From contig NZ_PSXX01000003.1 of NCBI RefSeq assembly GCF_002931055.1, forward strand, positions 62,001-126,000: 64,000 nucleotides of DNA, in the 5' to 3' direction. Below are positions 8,044 through 16,494 of this stretch, one piece after another. The stretch's first letter is position 1. Every line of letters starts with the position of its first letter. The position numbers and the translations under genes are program-made. This stretch comes from Pseudoclavibacter sp. AY1H1 (GTDB lineage Bacteria; Actinomycetota; Actinomycetes; Actinomycetales; Microbacteriaceae). The notes beneath the pieces were generated by a model. The model had not been told where the DNA came from. It saw nothing but the letters and a program-made list of their open reading frames with translations, and searched no databases.

Positions 8044-9039
8044 CTAGCGAGGCGCGGGGGCCTCAAGTTTCGGTGAGTCGGGCAGAGGCGGCTCAGCACG
8101 AGGCGGCTCAGGGAGCCGCGATTCGGCGACGGGTGGATCCGGGATGCTCGGTTCCGGGGCCGGCACGAGCGCCGTGGCCGGCATGCGGCTCGCCCAGAGG
8201 ACCCCGAAGAGCACGATCGCGCCGCCGACGAGCTCGAGCGGGCCGGGCCGCTCCCCCAGCACGAGCCACGCTGTCGAGATGCCGACCACCGGGACGAGCA
8301 TCGAGAACGGTGCGACCACGCCCGCCGGGTGGCGCTTCATGAGCCACACCCAGATGCCGGATCCGAGAACCGTGCCGAGCACGATCGTGTAGACGAGCCC
8401 AACCCACGCGGGAACCGCCGCGGCGGTCCACGCCGTCGCGAGCGACGCCCAGATCTGCTCGGGACCCTCCACGAGCAGCGAGACGGCCAGCATGGGGATG
8501 GGAGGCACCACGGCCATCCACATCGTAAGGTGCAGGGGCTTCGGCGGTTCGGCGAGTCGGCTCGAGATGTTGCCGATGGCCCAGCCGAACGCGCCGATCA
8601 CCACGAGCACAAACGGCCACCAGCTTCCGGCACCGCCCCGGGCGACTCCGACCAGCAGCAGGCCGGCAACCGCGACCGCGATGCCGATGACACGACGCGT
8701 CGTGAGCTTCTCGCGGAGGAAGATCGCGCCGAGCAGCACGGTGAACGGCGCCGACATCTGCAGCACGAGCGACGCGAGCCCCGTGGGGAAGCCCGCCGCC
8801 ATACCGAGGTAGAGCCCGACGAACTGCAGGGTGCCGAAGCCGAGTCCGTACCCGACGAGCCACCGCAGCTTCACGTTCGGGCGCGGGATGAACAGGATCG
8901 TCGGGATCGCGAGCAGCCCGAAGCGCAGGGCGATGAGGAAGAACGGCGGGAACTGCTCGAGCGAGGCGTGGATGGCGAGGAAGTTCACGCCCCAGAGGAC
9001 TGCGACGAGGCAGGCGAGGGCGACATGGCGAGGAGGCAC
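8044..9039 (-). CDS. EamA/DMT-family exporter
   Basis: 331 residues with ten predicted transmembrane segments in two EamA repeats (from ALACLVAVLWGVNFLAI and from PFVLVVIGAFGWAIGNISS), followed by a cytoplasmic Pro/Glu-rich tail of about 45 residues. DMT proteins of this type export amino acids or related metabolites. The GTG start lies 6 nt after CACACT, a likely -10, and has no RBS. It diverges from the LysR gene at 9112, which probably controls it. The frame continues upstream through the LysR gene to 9975, but that part is a shadow. Confidence 0.88.
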   Translation of the reverse strand: MPPRHVALACLVAVLWGVNFLAIHASLEQFPPFFLIALRFGLLAIPTILFIPRPNVKLRWLVGYGLGFGTLQFVGLYLGMAAGFPTGLASLVLQMSAPFTVLLGAIFLREKLTTRRVIGIAVAVAGLLLVGVARGGAGSWWPFVLVVIGAFGWAIGNISSRLAEPPKPLHLTMWMAVVPPIPMLAVSLLVEGPEQIWASLATAWTAAAVPAWVGLVYTIVLGTVLGSGIWVWLMKRHPAGVVAPFSMLVPVVGISTAWLVLGERPGPLELVGGAIVLFGVLWASRMPATALVPAPEPSIPDPPVAESRLPEPPRAEPPLPDSPKLEAPAPR

Positions 9040-9097
9040 GGGATCAGTGTGCGGCGCGCCCACCCTGAAGCACCAGTGATGATCCGTGACCGGTAAC

Positions 9098-9112
9098 TGT
9101 AGGCTCCCTACA
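9098..9112. promoter_or_regulatory. Inverted repeat over LysR start, likely autoregulatory site
   Basis: Perfect TGTAGG-N3-CCTACA repeat. It contains the likely -10 (TAGGCT, 9100-9105) of the LysR gene and ends on the A of its start codon. Its place in a 72-bp divergent region fits LysR-type autorepression and control of the exporter; binding is inferred. Confidence 0.5.
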
Positions 9113-10038
9113 TGGAATTCCGCCACCTCGAGCTGCTTCGCGAGCTGTCGCTGCGGGGCACACTCGCGGCGGTGGCCGAGGCCACGCACCGCACCCCCTC
9201 CGCCCTCTCGCAGCAGCTGAGGACCGCAGAGCGGGAGCTCGGCGCGAGCCTGGTCGAACCGTTCTCCCGAGGGCTGCGCCTCACCGCGGCCGGGAGGATC
9301 CTCGCCGACGGCGCCGACGACGTGGGCCGGGCGCTCGCCGAAGTGCAGGCGAAGCTCGAGGCGAGCCTCGGCGAGCCGAGCGGCACCGTCTCGATCGGCG
9401 CGCTCCCGAGCGCCAGCGAGGCGCTGGTCCCCGGCCTGCTCCGCCGCACGGCCGGGTCGGCGATCCAGCTCGACCTCGACGACTTCGACCTCGCCGAATC
9501 CGAGTACGCAGCGCGAACCCTCGACGCCGACATCGTCATCGGGCACAGCCTCACGGGAGACGTCCCGCGCGGGGCAGAGCACCTGCACACGCGAGTCCTC
9601 GCCCGGGAGCCGATCGACGTCGCCCTGCCGTCCGAGCATCCGCTGGCGCACCTCGACCACCTCGTCCCTGGCGATCTGCTCGGCACCACCTGGGTGGGTG
9701 TGCCCGTCGGCTACCCGTTCGACAGCATCCTGATCGCCGTCGAGAACGCCACGAGCACCAACCTCGATCGAGTGCAGCGGCTCCGCGACAACCGGCTCGT
9801 GGAAGCGCTGGTCGCAACCGGCACGGGGCTCGCGCTGCTGCCGCGCTTCACGACTCGCCCGCGCCCAGGGGTGGTGCTGCGCCCGCTCGACGGCGTGCGG
9901 TCCGTGCGCAGCATCGTCGCCATCGCACGTCCAGACCGTCAGGCGCGCTTCGCCGTTCGCACGGTGCTCGACCACCTCACCGCCGCGGGCGCCGACCTGG
10001 AGGCGGAGTTCGCGGAGGTCGGCCCACCGCGTCCCTGA
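9112..10038 (+). CDS. LysR-family transcriptional regulator
   Basis: 308 residues. Residues about 1-60 form the winged HTH (LELLRELSLRGTLAAVAEATHRTPSALSQQLRTAERELG); residues about 90-290 form the substrate-binding effector domain. It is divergent from the EamA exporter, a common arrangement in which the LysR protein senses the exported metabolite. The ATG follows TAGGCT by 6 nt without an RBS, so translation is probably leaderless. The effector is unknown. Confidence 0.92.
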   Translation: MEFRHLELLRELSLRGTLAAVAEATHRTPSALSQQLRTAERELGASLVEPFSRGLRLTAAGRILADGADDVGRALAEVQAKLEASLGEPSGTVSIGALPSASEALVPGLLRRTAGSAIQLDLDDFDLAESEYAARTLDADIVIGHSLTGDVPRGAEHLHTRVLAREPIDVALPSEHPLAHLDHLVPGDLLGTTWVGVPVGYPFDSILIAVENATSTNLDRVQRLRDNRLVEALVATGTGLALLPRFTTRPRPGVVLRPLDGVRSVRSIVAIARPDRQARFAVRTVLDHLTAAGADLEAEFAEVGPPRP

Positions 10039-10064
10039 CCCGCTGCTCGAGGGGCCACGAGCGG

Positions 10065-10670
10065 TCAGCCGGCGCGCTTCGCGGACTCCACGAAGGCGCG
10101 GATCCGGGCGTGGTCCTTGACGCCCGGGCTCGACTCGACCCCGCTCGACACGTCGACGCCCCAGGGCCCTGCCTGGCGGATCGCCTCTGCCACATTCCCC
10201 GGGTGCAGGCCGCCTGCCAGCAGCCAGTGCCCCTCGGGGCGACGACGGACGAGCTCCGAGAGGTCCCAGCGCTCGCCAGACCCAGGTTTCGGCGCATCCA
10301 GCAGCAGGAGTTCCTCACCGAACGCCCCGACGCGCAGCTCAGGGTCGTCGGCGAGCGAGGTGGCTCGCCAGATCCGCGGGAAGATCGCGCCGGCAGCTCG
10401 AACCTCATCGCCCGAGTAGGAGCCGTGCAGCTGCAGCACGTTCGCGCCGACCGCTCCCGCGATCTCGGCGGCATCCGTGGCCGACATGTCGTGCACGACC
10501 AGCACCCGATCGACGCCCGCCGCAACGGAACCGAAGATCTTCGCGGCCTCCTCCGCAGAACGCCTGCGCGGGCTCGTGCGGCTCATCACGATGCCGACCG
10601 CGTCGGCTCCGCTCTCGACGGCAACCGCCGCCGACTCGACAGAATCCAGGCCACACACTTTGACGTACAC
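10065..10670 (-). CDS. trpF: Phosphoribosylanthranilate isomerase
   Basis: 201-residue (beta/alpha)8 protein that isomerises phosphoribosylanthranilate to CdRP in tryptophan synthesis. Diagnostic motifs are the N-terminal KVCGL with the catalytic Cys, QLHG near residue 81, LAGGLHPGN, and WGVDVSSGVESSPGVKD near the C-terminus with the catalytic Asp. The GTG start lies 6 nt after TAGGAT. It is not next to other trp genes here, which is common for trpF in actinobacteria. Confidence 0.92.
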   Translation of the reverse strand: MYVKVCGLDSVESAAVAVESGADAVGIVMSRTSPRRRSAEEAAKIFGSVAAGVDRVLVVHDMSATDAAEIAGAVGANVLQLHGSYSGDEVRAAGAIFPRIWRATSLADDPELRVGAFGEELLLLDAPKPGSGERWDLSELVRRRPEGHWLLAGGLHPGNVAEAIRQAGPWGVDVSSGVESSPGVKDHARIRAFVESAKRAG

Positions 10671-10725
10671 GCGAGCATCCTAGGACGTGGATGCAGGAGA
10701 GGTCGCCTCGCTCCCCCGTGAGGTG

Positions 10726-11088
10726 TCAGCGCTGCGGAGCGCCCGCGGGAGCCGCAACCAGGTCGCGCCGCCGCTTGGGCGCGATGAACTCGAGCAGGGA
10801 GAAGACCGCGAGCGCGACGAGGGCACCGGCGCCGGCTGCCCCCAGAGCGACGAGCAGGAAGCTCGACACCACTGAGAGGACGACGGAGGCTGACAGGTTC
10901 ACGATGCTCAGAGCGACGAGGAGCAGGAGGATGGCGGCGGCCAGCACTCCCCAGCGCGTGCGGTTGAGCAGGTGCGGCCGCACCGATTGGACGATGCGCA
11001 GCGCGATTCCGACGCCGAGGACCATGCCCCAGAAGGCGAACTGCGCGACCGTCTCATGGGTCAGGGCCTCCCCGAAGACGTCGATCAT
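10726..11088 (-). CDS. Small hypothetical membrane protein
   Basis: 120 residues with three hydrophobic segments (about 15-32, 44-66 and 68-97) and a basic C-terminus (APKRRRDL). I start it at the ATG at 11088; the frame continues to 11310 but upstream it overlaps the methyltransferase antisense-style and reads as low-quality sequence. GAGAAT, a weak -10 candidate, ends 6 nt before the ATG. It follows the methyltransferase on the same strand, 67 nt downstream. Family not recognised. Confidence 0.65.
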   Translation of the reverse strand: MIDVFGEALTHETVAQFAFWGMVLGVGIALRIVQSVRPHLLNRTRWGVLAAAILLLLVALSIVNLSASVVLSVVSSFLLVALGAAGAGALVALAVFSLLEFIAPKRRRDLVAAPAGAPQR

Positions 11089-11155
11089 GGCCCCATTCTC
11101 GCGGGCCGCGTCGCACCACGCCAGCGAGCGCGGACGCTCCGGCGCGTCGAGCAGC

Positions 11156-11923
11156 TCAGTCGCGCACTGCGGCCAGTCGGAACCGCCGCTGCGTGACGTT
11201 GATCGGCCGCGCTGCGTCGAGGCGACGCAGCGTGCTGATGTTGGCGTCGACCTCGAAGCCTGGGACATCCCACGGCACCAGGGCCATGTACTCGACCAGC
11301 GCACGAGCATCCGCGAACGTCATCCGCCCAGTCCACTCGTCGGCGAGCTCGATGCGGAGCCCGGCGGCTGCCACCTCGCTGCTCGCGTTCGCCAGCGTCA
11401 CGTCGTCGTGCAGCGGGTCGCCGCCGAACCACTCCCGGAGCTCGTGCGCTTCCCGTCCGTCGACCTGCTGGGTCAGGAACCGGCCGCCCGGCGCGAGCAC
11501 ACGGGCGACTTCCCCGGCGTCGAAGGACTCGTGGCGGCACACGACGAGGTCCAGCGACGCGTCTTCGAACGGCAGGGAGTCACCCACCTCGGAGTCGTAG
11601 CGGTGCACGTCCACACCGAACGGCGCCAGGTTCCGCCTCGCGATCTCGATATTCGGCTCCCACCCCTCGGTTGCCGCGATGGCCAGGGACTCGGCGGCGG
11701 CGCCGAGGTCGTCGATGAGCTCGATGAGCCGCTCGCCCCCTCCCGTGCCGAGGTCGGCGATGCGCGTGGCAGTCGCCATCGCGGCACGGCACTCGGCGGT
11801 GAAGTCCCAGCGGGGTTCGTCGGCGGTCATGCGCCCGTCCAGGGCGGAGAAGTCCCAGCCGACCATGGCGGCGGCGTGCGCAGCTCGCCACTCCTGCGGG
11901 CGGGAGCATTCGTCATCGGTCAC
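11156..11923 (-). CDS. SAM-dependent methyltransferase
   Basis: 255-residue class I methyltransferase. Motif I is IADLGTGGGERL (about residues 54-65), and LDLVVCRHESFD plus VLAPGGRFLTQQV are motifs IV-VI of the fold. Such proteins methylate small molecules, RNA or protein; nothing here fixes the substrate. The GTG start is 6 nt after TAGGGT on the minus strand, so it is probably leaderless. It diverges from the deaminase gene at 11996, with about 70 bp between them. Confidence 0.85.
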   Translation of the reverse strand: MTDDECSRPQEWRAAHAAAMVGWDFSALDGRMTADEPRWDFTAECRAAMATATRIADLGTGGGERLIELIDDLGAAAESLAIAATEGWEPNIEIARRNLAPFGVDVHRYDSEVGDSLPFEDASLDLVVCRHESFDAGEVARVLAPGGRFLTQQVDGREAHELREWFGGDPLHDDVTLANASSEVAAAGLRIELADEWTGRMTFADARALVEYMALVPWDVPGFEVDANISTLRRLDAARPINVTQRRFRLAAVRD

Positions 11924-11995
11924 AGAGGCACCCTAGCGAGGAGCATCCGTATCGAGCCGGACGACCCTCTCGAGGACATCTCCTAGGCTCGCGTC

Positions 11996-12436
11996 ATGAC
12001 CGCTTTCGAACTCGCATCCGCCCGGCCCGTCTCGGAAGGCGAGCTCGAGCTCGTCGAAGCCGCCCGGTCGACGATCGATGCGACGACGGATGCTGGGCCG
12101 GATGAGGACGGCATCCACACGGTAGGGGCTGCCGTGCGCGCGGCGGACGGCCGGGTGCACGTCGGCGTGAACCTGCACCATTTCACGGGCGGGCCCTGCG
12201 CCGAGCTGGTGGCGCTCGGCTCGGCCCGCGCTGCCGGTGCCCTCGAGCTGACGCACATCGTCGCCGTCGCGAACCACGGCCGCGGGGTGATGAGCCCCTG
12301 CGGGCGTGACCGCCAGGTGCTCGCCGACCACTACCCCGACATTCGGGTGATCCTGCCCGGGCCTGACGGCCTGATCAGTGTGGTCGCACGCGAGCTCCTC
12401 CCCCTCGCCTACGACCACGCCTCAGCGCAGGCCTAG
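11996..12436 (+). CDS. Cytidine/blasticidin-S deaminase-like protein with altered zinc site
   Basis: 146 residues. The sequence closely resembles blasticidin-S deaminase as I recall it: YHFTGGPCAE-like (here LHHFTGGPCAELVALG, Cys68 and Glu70), SPCGRxRQVL (Cys102) and RELLP near the end. The family binds zinc with three Cys and uses Glu as proton shuttle. The third ligand (PCGxC) is Asp105 here (codon GAC), so the site would be Cys2Asp or inactive. The ATG follows TAGGCT by 6 nt. It could detoxify nucleoside antibiotics or act on another nucleoside; activity is uncertain. Confidence 0.8.
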   Translation: MTAFELASARPVSEGELELVEAARSTIDATTDAGPDEDGIHTVGAAVRAADGRVHVGVNLHHFTGGPCAELVALGSARAAGALELTHIVAVANHGRGVMSPCGRDRQVLADHYPDIRVILPGPDGLISVVARELLPLAYDHASAQA

Positions 12437-12481
12437 AGACGCGTGAACTCACCTGGGGGTCGAGGCGAAGAACCCGCGGTG

Positions 12482-12853
12482 TCACTCAGGTTCGCGCAAA
12501 CCATCGCGGCTGCCTGACTCCTGAGCGGCGACTGTCCTGAGAATCGCAACGACGTCATCGAGCGGCACCCGGGCTTCACGGCTCGCATCCAGCAGCGAAC
12601 GGATGTGCTCGATCACCGCCTGAGGCGCTCGGGATGCCCCGGGAGCCACACGCGTCCCCGCCGCAGTGCGAGTGACAACGAGCCCTTCCCGCTCCAGCGA
12701 GCGATACGCCTTTGCCGCCGTTGCCTGCGCCACCTCGAAGTCGCGTGCGGTCTGCCGCACCGTGGGAAGCCTCTCGCCGTCACCGAGAACGCCAGATCGA
12801 ATAGCACCTCGAAACAACTCCGCGAGATCCTCGGCAGACTTTGACACGGTCAA
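12482..12853 (-). CDS. GntR-family (YtrA-like) regulator
   Basis: 123 residues: an N-terminal GntR winged HTH (LAELFRGAIRSGVLGDGERLPTVRQTARDF..AQATAAKAYRSLEREGLV) with only about 50 residues after it, the short layout of YtrA-type repressors. The frame starts at TTG (12853), overlapping the TGA of the upstream membrane gene; a GTG at 12847 is an alternative. The two genes form an operon that the repressor probably controls through the palindrome near 13966. Confidence 0.85.
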   Translation of the reverse strand: MTVSKSAEDLAELFRGAIRSGVLGDGERLPTVRQTARDFEVAQATAAKAYRSLEREGLVVTRTAAGTRVAPGASRAPQAVIEHIRSLLDASREARVPLDDVVAILRTVAAQESGSRDGLREPE

Positions 12854-13890
12854 CGCGCGGCCGCCGAGACCGATGCCCCCGCTGCGGCTGCGGCCGGCCG
12901 CGCCGCGGCAGCACGCACGGTGTCCACCGCGAGCCTGAGCGCGAGTGCGACCCCAACCCCCTGGAGCAGATACCCGGTCACGTTCATCGGGTACGACAGC
13001 GCGCTGAAGCCCCCCTCGATGTAGAGCTGCGGGTAGGAGACCTCCGCTGACACCCAGCGCTCGTCAAGACCGACCGTCATCGTGCTCGTGGAGCCGACGT
13101 GCATCCAGACAGCACCCAACGTGGTGACCAGTCCCGCGAGGACGATGAGCGTCAGCACGCGCGCGGTCGCGTCGCGATGGGTCTTGAGCGTGGCTGCGGG
13201 AAGGGCTTCGGGGCGGTTCGCGTCTGCTTTCAGCACCCAGATCAAGACACCCGCCGCGGCAAGAAGCGTGGCAAGCGTGGCCAGGTGGTTGGGCCAGCCG
13301 GCACCCGCCAGGTATCCGAAGCTGCCGTTGAAGTGCGAATAGATGGGAAGCGTGGTGTAGCGAGCCACGTCGCCGAAGAACGGACCCTCTGGCGGTGCCG
13401 AGACGGCGATCAGGATCTGCCAGAGCGCAGTGACGGCGATCAGCACGGCTGAGAATCGCACCACCCAGAGCCACAGACCGGGAGCGAAGGCGTTCCAGCG
13501 TCTCCGAGGCGCGAGGGCCCTCGTGCCGGGAGCTGTCAGCGGGACCGAACGCAGAGCCAGACCGGCCACTGCGACCACCACGATCGCGGCGACAAGTGGA
13601 GCGGGCCGACGCCACCATCCATCGAAACCGGAGACGTCAGATCCTCCTCCAGCGGTAGCGAGGGCGCTCGTGAGCGTCGCCACGGCCACGATGAGGAGGC
13701 AGCCACCGACCCCGCACCAGAGCAGCACCGTCCGCCTGAAACCCGAATCAGGGAGCGCGACGATTCGGCGCGGCCTCACCCACGAGACGGCGAACAGGAC
13801 CAAGCCGAAGGTGATGGCCACCTCCAGCGGCAGGAACTCCCGCACCCCGGAAGAGAGGCTGCGGATGAAGTTGAGAATTGGGTCGATCAC
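12850..13890 (-). CDS. Polytopic membrane protein of unknown function
   Basis: 346 residues with about seven hydrophobic segments and no motif I recognise. YtrA-type GntR regulators often accompany ABC transporter or membrane-stress genes, but no ATPase is present here. The GTG start has GGAGG 6 nt upstream. It is translationally coupled to the GntR gene through a 4-nt overlap. The tail is Ala-rich (ARPAAAAAGASVSAAAR). Confidence 0.8.
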   Translation of the reverse strand: MIDPILNFIRSLSSGVREFLPLEVAITFGLVLFAVSWVRPRRIVALPDSGFRRTVLLWCGVGGCLLIVAVATLTSALATAGGGSDVSGFDGWWRRPAPLVAAIVVVAVAGLALRSVPLTAPGTRALAPRRRWNAFAPGLWLWVVRFSAVLIAVTALWQILIAVSAPPEGPFFGDVARYTTLPIYSHFNGSFGYLAGAGWPNHLATLATLLAAAGVLIWVLKADANRPEALPAATLKTHRDATARVLTLIVLAGLVTTLGAVWMHVGSTSTMTVGLDERWVSAEVSYPQLYIEGGFSALSYPMNVTGYLLQGVGVALALRLAVDTVRAAAARPAAAAAGASVSAAAR

Positions 13891-13953
13891 TCATGCCTCC
13901 GAAGGTGCCGCTCGCGCGGTGCGGACAAAATATTGTGTTGCGAAGTTAGCACA

Positions 13954-13979
13954 ACTTGTACTGCGCTCGCAGTGCAAGT
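13954..13979. promoter_or_regulatory. Palindrome upstream of GntR operon, candidate operator
   Basis: 26-bp near-perfect palindrome with arms ACTTGTACTGC and GCAGTGCAAGT around GCTC. A second, looser repeat TTGTG...CACAA spans 13933-13954. Both lie between the divergent membrane-protein/GntR operon and the zincin gene. A GntR dimer site is the simplest reading. Confidence 0.45.
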
Positions 13980-14028
13980 TCGGTTCGCCGCCGGTCCCTG
14001 TCCAGCCACCCTGCGACACAATGAGCGG

Positions 14029-14376
14029 ATGGAGATGTCGCGGGAGAACTTCGAGGCCCTGGTCGTCGACGAGCTCGATGAGCTGCCGGACGAGATGGTC
14101 GACGGCCTCGACAACGTGATCTTCGTCGTCGAGGACCGGCCAGAGGACGGCTCGCTCGACCTGCTCGGCGTCTACGAGGGGTTCGCGCTCACGGATCGCG
14201 GCCAGTACGGCTTCGGCGAGCTGCCCGACCGCATCGTGCTGTTCCGCGAACCGCTCCTGTCGATCTGCGACGACGAGGAGACCCTCCGCGACGAGGTGCA
14301 CACGACGCTCGTGCACGAGATCGCGCACTTCTACGGCATCGACGACGCGCAGCTCCACGAGCTCGGCTGGGCGTAG
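14029..14376 (+). CDS. Zincin-like metallopeptidase family protein
   Basis: 115 residues. The C-terminal half carries HEIAHFYGIDD, an HExxH zinc motif with a downstream Asp, as in the small Zincin_1-type family common in actinobacteria. The N-terminus (about 1-60) is acidic and matches that family (LVVDELDELPDEM, VEDRP). It is cytoplasmic with no signal peptide; substrates are unknown. The ATG lies 6 nt after CACAAT; a nearby in-frame ATG at 14035 is possible. Confidence 0.85.
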   Translation: MEMSRENFEALVVDELDELPDEMVDGLDNVIFVVEDRPEDGSLDLLGVYEGFALTDRGQYGFGELPDRIVLFREPLLSICDDEETLRDEVHTTLVHEIAHFYGIDDAQLHELGWA

Positions 14377-14413
14377 AGCCTCCCGATTCGCGCGTCCCCG
14401 GTACGCTTCCCGG

Positions 14414-15025
14414 ATGCAGCAGACGCCACCAGCCCGCGGGCCCCTCCGGCCAGGACGCCTCCTCTGGGGAATCGTCCTCGTCCTGGCGGCACCAGCCTTC
14501 GCACTGTGGATGGCCGTGACCGGTCTGCTCTCGGCGCTTGCTGCCGCGAGCATCACGGTCGACGCCGTCGGGCCCATCCCACCGCTCGTCGAGACCGGGC
14601 AGACGCTGCTCTCCGCGTTCGCGTTCTGGGCCATGTTCGTCTCGGCAGGTGCCGGCCTCGTCGTGCTGATCCTGCTCGGGGCGCGGAGCATCCAGGCCGC
14701 TCGTCGCACAGCAGGCGCGGCCGGTCCGACGTTCGGCTCCGTGCTCTGGGGGTGGGCATTCGCGATCCCCCTCGCGACGGGAGTCGGCGCGCTCGCCGGT
14801 CTCCTGCTGCGGCCGGTCGCCGACAGCATCGGCACCGGCCTCTCCCTCGACGCCGGTCCCGGCACCAGCATCGACTACGACGACGCCGTCTACGGCCTCA
14901 TCGTCGGTGGCATCTGGCTGCTCGCGGCGCTGGTGGGGCTGGTCATCGCCGTGATCTTCACCGTGCGCTACGTGCGCGCTCGCCGCCGGCAGAGCTCAGA
15001 CCAGACGGGCACCGGCCCGCGTTGA
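14414..15025 (+). CDS. Hypothetical four-segment membrane protein
   Basis: 203 residues with four strong hydrophobic segments (about 16-45, 65-90, 108-130 and 158-183) and a basic C-terminal tail (RYVRARRRQ). No family recognised. The ATG follows TACGCT by 6 nt, so it is probably leaderless and independent of the zincin gene 37 nt upstream. It is convergent with the kinase gene of the thiamine-type operon. Confidence 0.75.
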   Translation: MQQTPPARGPLRPGRLLWGIVLVLAAPAFALWMAVTGLLSALAAASITVDAVGPIPPLVETGQTLLSAFAFWAMFVSAGAGLVVLILLGARSIQAARRTAGAAGPTFGSVLWGWAFAIPLATGVGALAGLLLRPVADSIGTGLSLDAGPGTSIDYDDAVYGLIVGGIWLLAALVGLVIAVIFTVRYVRARRRQSSDQTGTGPR

Positions 15026-15052
15026 CGGCACTGCTCCCGCCGCGAAACCCCG

Positions 15053-15625
15053 TCACGCGCCGGGCACGGCCTCGATGATGACGTCGGCGAGCAGGAACGG
15101 CGCATTGCGTCGCCAGTGCTCGCGCTCTTGAGCCGCCCACATCTCCCAGAACTCCGCGAAGACGCCGACGTCTGCAGGACGCGAGAGCGCCCGCGGCTTC
15201 CGGTGGGCCTCGTCGAGTTCTATCCACACGCTCGTCGTCGCGAGGGGCGCGCTCTCGTGCGACAGCGAACCGCAGCCCTCGACGATGAGCGGCGCGGAGC
15301 CATCGAGCTCGCGCCACGGACCGGGCGCATCCGCCGCCCAATCCCAGCTCTCATAGCCGGGGCGGTGCGGAGGCCCCAGCTGCTCGGGATGGAGCATGTC
15401 GCGGTGCACCGCCTGCGAGGCGGCAGCGAGGCCACCCCAGCCCGGGTAGGCGTCGTCGAGGGACACCAGCTGCGCGCTCTCGAAGCCGCGCGCCCGGAAC
15501 TCCGCCAGCAGCTCCCCCGCGAGCGTCGTCTTGCCCGAGCCCGACCCGCCGTCGATGATCACGACCGGGCGCGAGCCGCGGGCATCCGCGAGCACGCGGT
15601 CCAGCAGCGCCGCGACCCCGCTCAC
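15053..15625 (-). CDS. P-loop (uridine kinase-like) nucleoside/nucleotide kinase
   Basis: 190 residues. A Walker A motif (GGSGSGKTTLAG, about 24-35) and a following DDAYPGW give the layout of uridine kinase/AAA-type small-molecule kinases; C-terminal Trp/Glu-rich helices close the fold. GTG at 15625 overlaps the ecfT stop by GTGA, so it is the last gene of the riboswitch-controlled ECF operon. From that position a role in phosphorylating an imported thiamine-pathway compound is possible, but the sequence alone suggests only a generic nucleoside-type kinase. Confidence 0.8.
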   Translation of the reverse strand: MSGVAALLDRVLADARGSRPVVIIDGGSGSGKTTLAGELLAEFRARGFESAQLVSLDDAYPGWGGLAAASQAVHRDMLHPEQLGPPHRPGYESWDWAADAPGPWRELDGSAPLIVEGCGSLSHESAPLATTSVWIELDEAHRKPRALSRPADVGVFAEFWEMWAAQEREHWRRNAPFLLADVIIEAVPGA

Positions 15626-16494
15626 GCGCTGCCCACGAGCCGGTACGACCCCGCCGCGACGGCCACTCCGATAGCCGCGCCGGCGATGACCACTGCCGCA
15701 AGCACGAGAACGAGGTCCCGCCAGTCGAGACGTGAGGGGCGAGCCCACGTCCGCGTGATGTCCTCGGCGCCGAAGCCGCGAGCCTCCATGACGGTCGCCA
15801 GTGTCCCAGCCCGTCGCAGCGCGAGAGCGAGCAGCGCGAACGCCATCGTCATGAACCGTCGGATGGCACCCGAGTCGCCGAGACCGCGAGCGCGGCGCGC
15901 CTGGCTCATCGCCGTCCAGTCGTCGCGGAACACGGCGAAGAGGCGGATGCCCGCGAGCGCCGACACCACGAACCTCGCCGGGAGGTGCGCGACCTGCGCC
16001 AGACCGTCGGCGAGGCGGGTCGGGTCGATGCGGCTCAACGCGACGAGCGTCGGCACGCCGATCGCGAGCACGCGCACGCCGACGGCGATCGCGAGCTGGA
16101 TGGAGTTGTCGGTGATGTTCGCGTAGAGGAACTGCCCGTAGCTCGCCCCGCCGGGCTTGGCGTACAGCAGCATGCTCGTGGCGGAGACGGGGGCGGCGAT
16201 GAGGAGGATCCAGCTCGATCGCAGGACCTCCATGGGGCGCACTCCGGCGACGCCGAAGGCGAGGAGCGAGAGCGTCAGCGCGACGGCCGCCGAGACGACA
16301 TCGAGCGTCGTCAGCAGGGGAATCGAGTACAGCACCGCCGCCAGGAACGGCGTGACCGGGTTCACGCGGTCGAGGAACCGTCCGCCGACGGGGAGCACTT
16401 CGAGCGGCACGCCGTCGGCATCGACCTGGGGCGATGTGGCCGACCGTGCCGGGCGGGAATCCGCCGAGGCGACGCCCGCGCCGCTGCCGATCAT
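15622..16494 (-). CDS. ykoC: ECF transporter transmembrane (T) component, YkoC type
   Basis: 290 residues; scaffold subunit of an energy-coupling-factor importer. Hydrophobic segments lie at about 48-90, 95-112, 130-152 and near the C-terminus. The two Ala-Arg-x-x-Gly-type coupling motifs that contact the ATPase are visible in SQARRARGLGD and MEARGFGAED. It overlaps the ATPase gene by ATGA and the kinase gene by GTGA. With the upstream S component and riboswitch it matches the ykoEDC arrangement. Confidence 0.88.
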   Translation of the reverse strand: MIGSGAGVASADSRPARSATSPQVDADGVPLEVLPVGGRFLDRVNPVTPFLAAVLYSIPLLTTLDVVSAAVALTLSLLAFGVAGVRPMEVLRSSWILLIAAPVSATSMLLYAKPGGASYGQFLYANITDNSIQLAIAVGVRVLAIGVPTLVALSRIDPTRLADGLAQVAHLPARFVVSALAGIRLFAVFRDDWTAMSQARRARGLGDSGAIRRFMTMAFALLALALRRAGTLATVMEARGFGAEDITRTWARPSRLDWRDLVLVLAAVVIAGAAIGVAVAAGSYRLVGSA

